Part shown: in pieces, positions 32,702 through 44,692 of the stretch
Layout of the letters: every line of letters begins with the position of its first letter
Position numbering within the stretch: the stretch's first letter is position 1
Assembly (NCBI GenBank): GCA_029215795.1
Contig: JARDYH010000003.1
Span: 93,466,609 to 93,530,608 of the forward strand
Length of the DNA stretch: 64,000 bases
Origin: Anniella stebbinsi
Taxonomy: Eukaryota > Chordata > Lepidosauria > Squamata > Anniellidae
Direction: 5' to 3'
Notes under the pieces: generated by a model
The model's database searches: none
Seen by the model: only the letters and a program-made list of their open reading frames with translations
What the model was told of the DNA's origin: nothing
Translations under genes and position numbers: made by a program

Positions 32702-34760
32702 TAGGCTGACCATATTTTGGAAACCAAAAAGGAGGCCAACATGGTCGGCCCCCAAGGGGGCATGCCCACCAACATGTCCACCCCCAGGGTGTGTGTCCAG
32801 CACCAAGGGGGGATTGCCCACCTGAACATAGCCTTGGTAACATGTCTGATTTTACAGCACACAATTAAGACAAATATGTTCTACATAACATCTTAATGTT
32901 AAAATCACTGCAATAAAGAACAAGTGAGACATTCAATGTACCTGAAATTAACTTCACTCACTCCTACTTTTGTAGCTTTTGCTGTACTTTGTTGCTATAC
33001 TTTATGTGGTACATTCTCCCCTTCCCTCAAATATCTTTTCTGACTGTATCCTCACTCCACTGCAAGCTGCTACTTAACAGGGTTTGCTGCCAGTCAGATG
33101 GCTGGCTTTTTTATTTTTAAAGTTCAATTTTTTTTTGTAAACTTGTGTATGATTGTCACAAGTTTCTCTACTCTAACATTAGGGTGGGTGTTGTGGGTGG
33201 CAGACACTACTTCGCCCATTCACACATCTCACTTATATACATTAGCTTCTCAAGGCTTTTGCGTTGGTACCACTTTGAACTCCTGTCTACTTCCTGCACA
33301 AACACACAACTCTGAGCCCTCTTTCTAAAGCCCTGCATTGCATGCCAGCACCATGGGGCTAAGTTACAACAGCTGTGTCTGGGTCGTATGTGCAGCTTCT
33401 GTTGACTCTCTACGTCATTGCAGCCAAACCAAAGCCTCAAGCCTCAAACAATCTCCCTCCCTCTTCCAAAGTCTCCCAACATTCCAGCCGGGCTGCGCAC
33501 TTGTACCCTGTGGCGGGGGAAGGGTGCCAGCTTATTGCTTGGTCATGTCTGGTGACTCTTACTTTAAAAACCACCACCACTGCCAATTGTCTCTGCTTGC
33601 ACCAACACACTGGCCTCTGAGATGCTTTTAAAAGGCTCTGTGTGGCATGTCAGCCTCTCAGGGCTCAGCTACAGACATGTCTGAGTTGTGTCTTCAGTCT
33701 AACTCTGTCTCTAAGAGATATGCCAGCCAACCAAAGCCGCAAATATATCTATTTTTCTCTGACACACACTCCAAATGTTCTGCATTGCATGCCAGCAGTG
33801 CAGACAGAGCCTAGTTCACAAGTGAACAAAGTGAAGTGGAAGGGAAGGGGTAGTGAAGCAAAGCAATGACATGCTAGTTTCCAACATCTGCAGCAACAGG
33901 ACATCTGTGAAGATGAGAGCCTCTCTCTCAACTGGCACCTCACTATTGGTCGTGAGAGTTTTTCTCTAAGGATGACCCTTCATCACCTATGATGTGGAAC
34001 TGTGAGAAAAAGGCCTCTGGCCCATTCTGTTTTGCCCTGTGGGCTGCTTTAACTGACCTCTCCTTTCCCACATTTTGATCTGTGGATGCCTCGCCTTTGC
34101 TGAGCTCCAGGTGCCCAACTGCTCACCAAATCTGCAGCAGGAAAGGTGCCGTACTCGCCCCGTACTTCTTAGCTAAAACTTTGAGATCCCCTTGATGCCA
34201 AAGGCTGAAACTGCAGAAGGTTCAAGACCCCAAAGAGGAGGTTTGACAACCTGAGTTTGAAGGGTATGGCTTCAGTGGTTTGTTTTTTTAATGAATTTAA
34301 AACCTCAAATTTAAACAAAATCCTAGAAATCAATGGATGAATGGATCTGCTTCAACCTTGGCAATGATAAAGCCCTACTGAAGAGCTATCAAGGTGCCAA
34401 GTTTCATTTCTTTATCTTTAAAAATGATGTTTTTTAAAAAATAATAATTTTAAAACTTCAAACTTAAAAAAAATCCTAAAAATCAACGGATGAATGGATT
34501 TGCTTCACATTTGGCATGGCTAAAGCCCTACCTGAGGACTATCATGGTGTCAAGTTTCATCTCCTTATCTTTTAAAAATGACGGAGCTGTAAGCATTTTT
34601 GTTAATTCCCATTGACTATAAAGTAGAGCTGCCCTTTGGGTGGGGGGAGGATGGGAAAAATCCAGATTTTTCTTCAAATTTCATAATCCCCCCCCCAATT
34701 TCCCGGATTTATTACCAAAATCCTGACATGTCCTGGTTTTTCCTGACATATGGTCACCCA
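32702..34760. mobile_element. Possible ~2 kb element with hAT-MITE-like ends
   Basis: The left end TAGGCTGACCATATTTTGG and right end GACATATGGTCACCCA match the first ~14 bp of the 318-bp hAT family. The interior contains a partial internal duplication ('gcattgcatgccagca' at 33336 and 33782) and the inverted two-unit repeat at 34270-34590. No transposase frame is visible and the flanks show no 8-bp duplication. It could equally be two separate fragments. Confidence 0.3.
34270..34590. repeat. Two-unit repeat, inverted relative to 22850-23180
   Basis: 'gatgaatggatctgcttc' and 'aagtttcatttctttatc' recur as 'gatgaatggatttgcttc' and 'aagtttcatctccttatc' about 150 bp on. The complement matches the 22850-23180 pair. 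Confidence 0.65.
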
Positions 34761-34798
34761 CGAATCGAGTACATAGTATTTTTCATCTTGCTTTTCTG

Positions 34799-34967
34799 AC
34801 CCGAAGAGAGCTCCACAGTGGTGCATGATTCTAAGCACTGGGGGCACCCATGCTTTGCCTCTTGGATAGTTCCTGCAGAGTTCTGACTGAAACCCAGAAT
34901 GGATTCACTACCCCACTGATGGATTCACTGCCCCACTGACATCGGAGCCACCAGCCTCCACTGATTG
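34799..34967. repeat. Foldback fragment related to 18404-18613
   Basis: 'ccccactgacatcggagcca' and 'ccaccagcctccactg' match the right end of the foldback nested in the SINE at 18404. A 'ggattcactgccccactga' unit is tandemly duplicated here. Confidence 0.5.
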
Positions 34968-34972
34968 TATGG

Positions 34973-35108
34973 CAGCCTCCCCAAACCTGGTGATCTCCAG
35001 ATATTTTGGACTTCAACTTCCATCAGCCCCAACCAACATGGCCAATGGTAATAAATGCTGGGAGTTGTAGTCCAAAACATCTGGTGGGCACTAGCTTGGG
35101 AAAGGCAG
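34973..35108. mobile_element. Palindromic hAT-like MITE copy
   Basis: Begins 'cagcctccccaaacctggtg', ends 'agcttgggaaaggcag', with 'acttcaacttccatcagccc' mirrored by 'gggagttgtagtccaaaac'. It is the same family as 59047-59180. Confidence 0.6.
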
Positions 35109-35309
35109 TTCCAAAGTAAATATATGAAAAATCATTAATACACTGCTTGCCCACTAGCCCACATCACCATAAAAAGTAAGAGTGTAGAATCAGAGAGTGT
35201 GAGGGGTCCTACAAAATAATCTAGTCCAAACACTTGCCAACGCAGGAAATCCCATTCGCTGTAACCCCGTCCTCCCATCAAAATCAAATAAGGCCATGGC
35301 ATGTAAAAG

Positions 35310-35605
35310 CTGTCTCAACACTGTTATCTTTTCGGCGCCAGGTCAAGACTTTCCTCTTCTCCCAGGCATTTAACAGTGTATGTTGAGGGTTTTATTGTTG
35401 TTGTGGTGGTTTGACCCAGAATAGTTGTTTTTAAATGATATTGTATTTATAACCTGTTTTTATGCTTTTTGTGGTTTTAAATTTTGTATATCGGTGTGTT
35501 TTTTTAATGTTCAATGTTTTTAATTTTTGTAAACTGCCCAGAGAGCTTTGGCTATGGGGCGGTATAAAAATGGAAGAAACCATCATCATCATCATCAATG
35601 AAAAC
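35310..35605 (+). mobile_element. L2-like LINE 3' end
   Basis: 'caggtcaagactttcctctt' (end of ORF2: VKTFLFSQAFN) leads into a T-rich 3' UTR. It finishes with 'aaactgcccagagagctttg' and 'ggggcggtataaaaatgg', a 3' end also seen at 44577-44630 (inverted) and 61880-61932. The ATC repeat tail is at 35581-35599. Confidence 0.7.
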
Positions 35606-36269
35606 AATTCCAGGGCTAAAGATTCAAATACTGTTTAAGTCAGAAGTAGGAAACCTGTATCTATCCTGGTGTTGTTGCACTACAACTCCCATGATCCTTG
35701 ACCATTGGTCATGCTGGCTGAGTCTGATGGGAATTGGGAGTCCAACTATATATTCAGGGCTACCCAATTTACGTGAAGCACTTGCTGAAACAACGTCTTG
35801 ATGTTATGCTCCTTAGCAAAGACAAGGCCAGGTACTCATCTCAAGGTAAATGGGTTCTAAAGCCTGGCTTCTCACACGTAAGCAATGGGGTATGAAGCAG
35901 GGTCTCATTCAAGGGCCTCAGAGGCCCAGGTCGCATGTCACAACAGACCATGGGCGATTGTTTGGTGAACTTGGAGTTGTTTAATCTTAATTCTGAGTTA
36001 TTTAACCATAAACAACCCAGAAGTCTGGGTTCAGACATCGTAACAGCCCAGGGTTGTTGATTGAAAGGGGAAGCGGTGAGCATATAGGAGGCAACGTGCT
36101 TGCTGCTGCTGCTATTCCCTGAAAATTCCTGGGTTGAACAAGTCAGGAATTGTTTTTCCATGTGAACTGGGCCATTTCCTGGATAAATTCCAATTAAAAT
36201 ATTATTTTCATATTGCAGCCTTTCACATAAGTTCACAAAAGTATTACTAGCCTATTGTAAAGTTTTCTA

Positions 36270-36375
36270 TTTGACTTCAACTCCCATAACCCCCCAGCCA
36301 GCATAGGCAATGATCTGGAATGCTGGGTTTTGTCGTTCTAAACATCTGGAAGGCACCAGGTTGGGGAAAATCAGT
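36270..36375. mobile_element. Palindromic hAT-like MITE copy
   Basis: 'gacttcaactcccataaccc' is mirrored by 'atgctgggttttgtcgttc' and followed by 'ggaaggcaccaggttgggg'. A further partial copy lies near 38040-38140. Confidence 0.5.
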
Positions 36376-36534
36376 TCCAGGGGAGAAGTTTCCATGCTCT
36401 GACAGGTTCTGTTCTCATGTCAGCACTCAGTAGACAGAAAAAGGTTGATATGCAGCTTCCTTTATATTACCACATGGAAGCAACCTTTGGCTAGCAAAGA
36501 AAAGCAGTTTATACAGACTTCCACATATTCCAAC

Positions 36535-36547
36535 CCCCCCCCCCCCC

Positions 36548-36601
<54 letters not shown>
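36535..36601. repeat. Poly-C followed by (GA)n
   Basis: A C-run of about 15 is followed by about 24 uninterrupted GA units. Confidence 0.95.
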
Positions 36602-36604
<3 letters not shown>

Positions 36605-39140
36605 CAAGCAAGAGCTACACCAAATGGGACTAAACCCCACCAGGCAAATATCAGAGGGAAAACTGGATTGTTTCATTAAAGCCCCCTTAAAGATATATCA
36701 TACCTACAAACAATTTTAGTAACCTGCATACCAATACATTTTGTTAAAAAGTAACCATTGGGAGTGTGGCAGTCCTGACGTAAGGCCTTAGAAAACATGC
36801 TTTTAAAAATGCCTGAGCTATCCTAGCATTGCAGAATAAAACAGGAAAAGGGTTGGGGGAGGATACAATTTTTCCTATTTTTAACCTTGATGCAACTTCA
36901 AAAGGAGCACAAAGCAACACACAGAAAAACGATGGCTACAGCCGCATAGGAGCCATTCCTTGTTGGTTCACCATTGCAGAAAGACAAAACAGAACTTTTC
37001 TTAGCCCAAGCTGACAACCCATTTTCAAAGAAACTGTAGGGCTTTCTAGATGAACACTCACCTCACTTTTTCCCTCCCCTCCCTCCAATTTGAAGCAGGT
37101 TTACTAAAACTCAGGCTAGCACTTCTTTTTACTACCAGGAATCAGCCTAAGAAAATGTGGAATTCCGGGTGGTCTATGAACATGAAGAAAGTTGTATTTT
37201 ACTCACCAGGTAACCTCCTAATAAACATCCTCCTACCTGCAAAGCTGTTTCCAGGCTCTTCTCTTAATGCAGCTGCCTCAAATTAAAGCAGCTAATTAGA
37301 ATTCACAGCTGAACATGACAAAGAAAAAGTACATAGCAGGGGGCTCTTCTATAGAATATAGTTCTCTGTTTGTAGTTCTACCAGAGGTCCATCCTCTATT
37401 TGAAGATGTTGTCTGTTTGCAGGAGTGTTTTTCCAAATCCAGTTTCATGATAAAGAACCAGAAGAATGATTGCCCATCACCAGTGAACACCCGAACATGT
37501 GGGCAGACAGGTCACCTACTCTATGATGAGATGTGCTGCATTTTCATTTAAATTATAATTATTTCCAAATTTGCATTATACACATAAATTAGCAAATGCA
37601 AAACTTTTGCTAATCAGTATCCTCTATGTTTCCAGCCCTTATTAAAACCATTAAGTCCAAGTACTAAATATTGTGTGTCTCCAAGCCATTTGATTTTATG
37701 TTTTGTTCATTTTATCTTGTGTTGTTTGCCACTCCAGAATCAGTCTAGATATGGAGTGTCACACAAATGTTGCAAATAAATAAATAAATAAATACAAAGA
37801 GGTTCCTGGTTTTCTCATAGCATACTATGTATTTTCTGTAATGTCTGAAGATATCCATGCAAATATACATTCCTATTAAAGATATGATTGGCAGAGGCCC
37901 CATAGATTCTCCACCCCATGCAAGGCTCTCTCCCCGCCCCAACCTCCTGTGCATATTGAAACCTCTTTCCTTGACAGGAGAAACACAGAAAAGGTGCTGT
38001 CACCATACTGTATAAGAGCCATCCCTAACTGGTTACTGTCCAGATAGGTTGGACTGCAGATCTCATCATCTCCAGCCTGCTTGCTGGGATGGGAATTGCA
38101 ATCCAACAATATTTGGAGGGCCACACATTCCCCATCCCTCCCAATTTCTGTTTCAGATGAAATGGCCTTTAGCCAATTGGAGCAGGAAGAGTAGAACTGG
38201 GCCCCAATTAAAAAGCCAGTATTATATTCTTCAACAATACCTATGTTAGTCATAAAATACTTTCTTTCTCCTCAGTGCAGGCACAGATTATTGGTGAGGG
38301 GCTTTCCCCTGACAGAGACAGAGTGGCTTTCAGTTGTACAATATGTAGAAATTTAACAGGGGCAGTTGTTCCTGGCATGGAGATTTGGCAATGGCAAAAG
38401 CTGCACCTCTTGAATTCCTACCTATCGCATAACTAAAATGCACTCTGCTTCTAGCAGGGAAAAGTGGGAAGTACATCAGAAAATCTGGCCATCCTACTGC
38501 AGATATATGCTGAATTTGTACCCGCTTCAAGAGGTTATTCGCAAATGGAGTTTGTATCAAGCAGCTGCCAGGGTGGTGGTAGCTTATCAGAAATGTTGCG
38601 TGAGGGTGAACCCTTGTAAAAAAGAGATCCACAAATAGGGAAACCTCCTATTCCCAGATCTGGAACAGCTGGGAAGGGAGTTTTGCAGTTGTCAAGGTGC
38701 CCATGACCCCACAAGAAGGAAGGCAGTTCTAGCTCACAGAAGACATGTTAAGGGGGTTACAGTGCTTCTCAATAGCCCCAAACCTTTCAAAATTGGGATC
38801 TGCAGAGTTGGGGTCAATGTGCCAAAATTCACTGGAAAAGTCGTTGTGTTTGTTATAAATAAGCTGTTTAATAAACCAGGTAAGATCAATGCAAAATTAA
38901 GCATGTTGGATTCCCATCCATTTCAACATTTCCATTATCACCCCCAGTAAAAATCAGCAGGGTCCCATAAGCTTAACTTTGGCTGGATTGTGACCACAAT
39001 GTTTCTTGTCATACACAGGCCAGATTTATCCTTTGAAATGTAAGTATGTTCAGCAACATCAATATTCGTGATCCAGTCCTGAGACGTAAAGCCCATCAAT
39101 TTAGCATGCAAACCTAACTTGGTTTAATGAGAATTTAAAA
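36602..39140. other. Intergenic, no gene seen
   Basis: Mostly unannotated AT-rich sequence. A LINE-like tail with (AAAT)n sits near 37735-37795 and a degraded MITE at about 38040-38140. No coding exon recognised. Confidence 0.5.
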
Positions 39141-39159
39141 CGTGTGTTCAGAATTGTAA

Positions 39160-39520
39160 ATTTAGAAGTGTCCAGAACGGCAATTTTCAAGAATTACTTC
39201 TTTGGTACCAAATTTTCAAAAGGCCTGAATGACTCAGTAATCTTTTTTCTAATTTCTTTGAAGACTCTATTGTCTGGAGTAAAAGCCCTTGTTCAAGACC
39301 ATAGATGCAGGGGAAGTCGGGAAATTAAACTGCCTTTGCCAAACTAATTTTGTCAGTCAATGGCACCTTGTATGTGCATAATCATGAATGTAATTTGAAA
39401 GGAATCAGTCAGTGTGACCTTGAAATTGTTTGCTGCGAGAAGAGAGGCAGAATTCAATTTTAAGTGACCGAAGAGTACATTAAATGCAGCGGAGATCAAG
39501 GTCACACACTTACACAGTTG
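39160..39520. promoter_or_regulatory. Candidate conserved noncoding block beyond FAM107B 3' end
   Basis: Repeat-free sequence holding two nuclear-receptor half-site-like motifs, 'cagtgtgaccttgaaattg' and 'gagatcaaggtcacacac', inverted to each other about 80 bp apart. Possible enhancer or distal 3' UTR; inference only. Confidence 0.3.
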
Positions 39521-39544
39521 CATATTCCAAGCATGTAGTAGATT

Positions 39545-39550
39545 TTTATT
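39545..39550 (-). terminator. FAM107B: Candidate distal polyadenylation signal of FAM107B
   Basis: AATAAA on the minus strand within 'ctttaataaaaatc', about 3.9 kb past the stop codon. Two upstream AATAAA alternatives exist (41312-41317 and 40976-40981), so site use cannot be told from sequence. Confidence 0.3.
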
Positions 39551-41452
39551 AAAGTATTAACTTTGGTTCTAAGAATTCCACCCTCATTTTTGTAACACTT
39601 TGTTAAAAACAAATAGGCAAATACAAAAAATATTAAATTATGAAAACAAACCCCATTAAGGCTCCCTTTTTAATATTTATATATGTACACTCAGAAACAG
39701 GCGGAGACATAACAGAAGACTAACATCACTTGAAGAACTGGGAGGTAATACTAGTTTGCTGCCTTAAACAGCTGAAAACAAAGTGAATTTTAAAAGCGTC
39801 GATAAATTCAGGAACAATTTCTAAAAAGAGACAACCATTTTAATTTAAGGTAGCTCAATTTAAAATATTCTGCAGAATGAAAACTTTGAAAAATGGTAAG
39901 ATTGTGAATAGAATCTTAGCCATAAGAATGGTCGATTTAGCATTGTGAATAAAAAAAAGTTCAACAATTCTGTAAAATCCTGATTTTTAAAAACAATAAT
40001 TTGTCATATCAACACAAAGCAAAATTCTGGATTCCTACACAAAAAAGCCTGACAGACTTCTTAAATAGGCTAAACATAGGTTTACGCTCTACTGGTAGTA
40101 TAGTAATATTACTTCCCACCCACCTCAAGACTACTACGTACTGCATCTACAAAGCAGCCTTCACCCCACCCCCACCCCACAGGCGCTACAGGAAACTTCT
40201 GCTCGTATTTCATAACCCAGTTGATCACTTCCATGACAAATTAGGGAGCAGAGAAGTTTTACAGTACTTTCTGCTAGATGTATGGCCCAGAACTCAGTGA
40301 TACCTAAGAGTTCCTCCCTTTCAGAAGGCTTGGGGTCAAATCATACTTATTTTGTTCTGGAATCATGACACCAAGGTGTTGTAAACACCTTAAGATACCC
40401 ATTGTGCCATAGGCCTGCTGTAGAATTCGAATTCAGAAGTCTGCCTAATTGTCTAAAAGAATAGGGGTCAATGATGTAGGAGAGAATGAGAAACATGCAA
40501 CAAGTGATAAAAGCATTAATTAAGGCAAGTTTTTCTGGGTGTTTCTACCTCCCCACCCAAATCCTTGTAAGCAGTGCAGAAAGTAAGATTAAGATGGAAA
40601 AGGTCAGTGGCAAATCTAATTGTAGCACAAGCCTAAGAACAGTGAGCTATTCGCAGTTAGAAAACTCAATTTCTGCTTCCAAGCTAATGAGAGGAAATGA
40701 AATTAAAGCAGCTAAAGTATTTGTGGTCCTGCTTTGCAAACGAAGCCCAAGATGTACTTTCTCTAAAATGAAGATCCCAACTCTTGCCTTTATTGTGGTC
40801 AAGCAATGCAACACCATCCCTTTTAGCAATGCCCTTCATATTTACTATTCCAAAAGTTGCATGCAACATTATAAATCCAAGCTAATGGAGAAATAAGTTG
40901 TGTCAGGATTTAAATTAGAAGTAAATTAAATCCCAGCAAAACGTATTTATCATTGACTTGGAGTCATAATGTGATTTTATTCTCGGAAGACTTGCTTGGG
41001 TCCTGACAAGTTGAAAAGCATCACGCCAAAGGGAAGATTGTTCGTTGTAAATGTTAGGTCCCAAGACCAACACTGAAATTGTTTTTTCAATTTCCAGTGC
41101 CTGCAGCAATGACAAAACACATCACTTACTCACACAAGTTAGTGTTGATATCAAACACTGTCAAGCATTTTGCTTGGAAGTAATTGCAAAAGATTCATTT
41201 TTGCTCAGCTTTCCAACGCAAGACAGTGGAACTGATCCGCACCTGATATTCATGTAAGCAGTTATTGAACTGGGTGTTATATGGTCTGTACCTGTACCTT
41301 CCATACTGACTTTTATTGAAAAACTGGCTTTGTAGGTTTACAGCAAGTGAGTGTCACTCATCTGCCTACCCATAAACAAAAGTACAAGAAACATTTTATA
41401 CACATCTCACACATGTTCATGTAACTGTACACAAATCTATGTTAGACTACAC

Positions 41453-41588
41453 CAGCCTTCTCCAAGCTGGTGCCATCCAGGTGTTTTGGACAATAACTCC
41501 CAGGATTCCTTACCAGTGGCCATTCTGGTTGGGGGTGATGGGAGTTGAAATCCATGACACCCAGAGGGCACCAGATTGGGGAAGGCTG
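41453..41588. mobile_element. Palindromic hAT-like MITE copy (136 bp)
   Basis: Starts CAGCCTTCTCCAAGCTGG, ends TTGGGGAAGGCTG. The flanks GACTACAC and CACTACAT agree at 6 of 8 positions. It lies in the presumed 3' UTR of FAM107B. Confidence 0.7.
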
Positions 41589-43429
41589 CACTACATAGAT
41601 CATATTTAGTACAGGACCTGAATGCCCATTTTTAGGTTAATGTTCCTTTCCAGTTATGTATGTGTTTAGACCTCTGTACCTCTTACTTAATACATATGTT
41701 ATTTTTCCCAAACTACCTAGAAAACTGTAAAAAGCCACCAAAGGACCGTGTCCAGATTTTGTCACCATAGACTATCCCATAGCTTCTTCTGGGAATTTTT
41801 CCCAAGAATCATACTGACAAAAGGTAATTTAAAAAAGTGATCAAATCTAGCTGAAAGAACTGACAGACAGAAAGCTGGGGCAAATTAAGAGTTCAGTATT
41901 CTTCCTAAAAAAAGCCACACTCACTAGGCTTGCACTTTAAGAAAGCTATTCCCCTCCTGACACTGTACAGTTCTGTATCTGGGTTTCAGTGATATGTTTA
42001 CTGACTAAAAATGGAAACCACCCACAGAATCAAGTTCCCTGGAGAAGAAGACCAGCAGGGCCACACTCTTCCCAAGAAAGGGAAGTTAAGCTACAATCCT
42101 AAACCCACTTACCCGGAAGGCAGGCCCACTGAATTCACTGGGGCTTCCTTCCAAGTAGAGATGTTTAGGATTGTGTGGACCAACATGGGAATTTCAAGCT
42201 TCTAAATATCCCACTCTGTGGTCTCAAGACATTATTTTACCTGTTCCACTCTATTTTACACCTCTTTGATTTGTGATTGGGGGGGGGGGAATCCTGTACA
42301 GTTCAAGAAAAAAACAAACAAACTAAAGAGTAGAGGTTAGGCATGTTCACATCTGAGCATGCCCAGAGTGATTTTTGAATTTTTCTTCTTCTTTGAGCAG
42401 CAGTTCCCCATGCAGTCTCCCAAACAGTTTTTTCAAACTTCTCTCAGTTTCAGAAGCTATGGGTCATGTGGCACTGGGAGGTTGTGGGGAGGGAGGGCTG
42501 CTGTCGGGAAACATAATCCTTCCTACCCACCCCTAGTTCTGGTTGTGTAGTTCTTGGGATCCTGATGAAAATAGGCAAAGTAAAATAATAATAGAGGAAA
42601 GCTCAACGGCACTTTAGACACAGGAGTGAGTATTACACAGGAAAGGAAGTGAACATTACACAGGAAGAATAGTATGATGACGCAGTATGGCTGCCTAACA
42701 AAGTTCAGTGAGGGTGAAGGAAGGATGGGGGGCGGGGGTGTGGGGGGAGAGAGAGAGAACAGTTACAAATGTGCACTTTACCACAAATATAGAGGTGGCT
42801 AATAACACCTTATAGCTGCTCAATGACCGAACACATTAAGTTTTTCTTACTTCTTATTTTTGAAGTTTCTCCATGGTGATGGTGATGCAGCCCATACATT
42901 AGTCATGGACAAGGTAAATCCAACTTCAAGTCTAAAGGAAATTATATTTACATCAGAGATGTGGGGGGGGGGGAGAGGGCTGTTCATTTTTGAAACAGGG
43001 TTAGCAACACAGAATGTATTAAGAACTGGTTTCAGAACACTTTGTTTTTCTGCATAGCAGAGCTCCACAAAGTAGAAACAAGCAGAGTGGTGGTTGGGGG
43101 GGGAAATAACACACATTAGCCTGAGATGCCCACTAAGCTTGGATCAGGAATAAGCAAGCAATGTAACAACTCAAATTGTTTCCCTGGTCAAGTACTTTGG
43201 ACAGGTCTTTCAAGTGACAACAGGTTGCTTGTTTATCCTCTGATCTCCATATTATTATTGGCGAGTTTTATCTGTTGTGCAGTCATTGATCCACACAGGT
43301 TCCAGAAATTGACCTCGTATTAACCATATTTTTCACCCAGATCCAAGGCAAATGGGTGAGAGACATCCTGCAGAAATCTCTCCCTGGCAGCCACTGAGAA
43401 AATGGCTTCAAGTCTTAGAGGCTCCTCCT

Positions 43430-43546
43430 CTAGGTGGTTTGAGAGTCTGCTGATTCTTGGCCTGTCCTCCTCAGGTTGCCTTTGACTTTGACAAATTCAG
43501 GTGCGTTCTCTTGTTCTTCCTGGATCTTTTGCTTCTCAAGTTCAAG
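43430..43546 (-). CDS. FAM107B: FAM107B last coding exon
   Basis: It follows an acceptor gttttgtttttaag and starts in phase 0 with [20 protein letters not shown]. The exon encodes 38 residues and a TAG stop at 43432-43430. The conserved [13 protein letters not shown] motif is present; the terminal SADSQTT is lineage-specific compared with the human protein as I recall it. Confidence 0.95.
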   Translation of the reverse strand, partial: LELEKQKIQEEQENAPEFVKVKGNLRRTGQESADSQTT

Positions 43547-44653
43547 CTTAAAAACAAAACAAAAAACAGAACTTTGTAAAAAAAAAAAAAAAAGGAAATA
43601 ATCTAAGTCAAGGAAAACAGAGTAGCACTTCTCAGAATCTAAATTACAAACAGTGAAAAGAACTAGATTCAGTGATTTTGTGGGAGTCTACAGGATTCAG
43701 CTGTAATGTTAGCATACCCAGTAAGGAGAGTTGTAAAATTATATCATCCCCATATCATTCACTTCCCACGTCTCAGGGTCACCTTGAGAATGAAAATACA
43801 TTCTGTGACCATCTTGCTAGACAGTTATTGACAACACTATCTTCCATGAATTTACTAGTATTTTTAAACCTAGTATTACCAATCGTTTTCAAAAGGACAA
43901 CTATGGAACCAACAATCAGATGCTATACTTTTTGGTACTTAGCTTTTTAAAAAAATCATGAAATTTTATTTTATTGGGAAATAAAGGTAACAAAATAAAG
44001 GTAAGGAAGAAGATGATGATGATGATACATAGGAATACTCAAGCTCACTAAAGAATTTTTGCTTTTTAAAGAGTTCTAAGCTCCTCTATAGTGCCTGATT
44101 CATTCATTTCAGGAAGCATATCAACTCAACTAATACCATTCCTCTCCCCATTACCTGTTCTAATTTTTGTTGTCGTTTGAGTAGCTCTATTTCCAAGTCT
44201 GATTTCTTCTTTTGTGCCTCCTCTTCCTTCTGTTTGATAACTTGGTCTCTTTTTCTTCTTTCCATCACCTTTTGCAACTCTGGCTTATTCTGAGGAGCTA
44301 GACCCCTTGAAAAAGAGAGAAAAAAAGATGCGTTCAGCTACAAACTTATGATATAACGTATTTCCACTATATTACTGGACTACAAGAGCTGTTATCTGGT
44401 GAGAACTCACATTCAAACCTTGCTGTTCAATATGGTAAGGTCTGAACTGAGGGGGACAGACCTGGCGGGTAGAGCTGAGGCCATCATGTGCGGTACACAC
44501 GTTGAGCTCGCAAGCATTCACTCAAATGCCCAAATTTATATAATGCTAGTGTGTGTGCATGTATAGAAAGATAAATGATAGATATTTACTTTATTTATTA
44601 ATTACATTTCGATACCGCCCAATAGCCGAATCTCTCTCTCTCTCTCTCTCTCT

Positions 44654-44692
<39 letters not shown>

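Larger units (their letters stand above)
39545..43429 (-). other. FAM107B: Presumed FAM107B 3' UTR
   Basis: Sequence following the FAM107B stop codon (43432-43430). Candidate AATAAA signals on the minus strand lie at 41317-41312 (in 'caataaaagtcag'), 40981-40976 and 39550-39545 (in 'ttaataaaaatc'). Vertebrate FAM107B transcripts have long 3' UTRs, so the distal site is plausible but unproven. Inserted repeats include a MITE at 41453-41588 and a short SINE-like piece at 42060-42185. G-runs lie near 42279 and 42962. Open frames on the plus strand here (for example 40486-40896) resemble no protein. Confidence 0.4.

Noticed and set aside
36445..36633. Open frame with Arg-Glu repeats
   Set aside because: It is produced by the (GA)n tract at 36552-36601.
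40486..40896. 136-codon plus-strand frame
   Set aside because: It lies antisense in the presumed FAM107B 3' UTR, has no family resemblance, and has no splice context.
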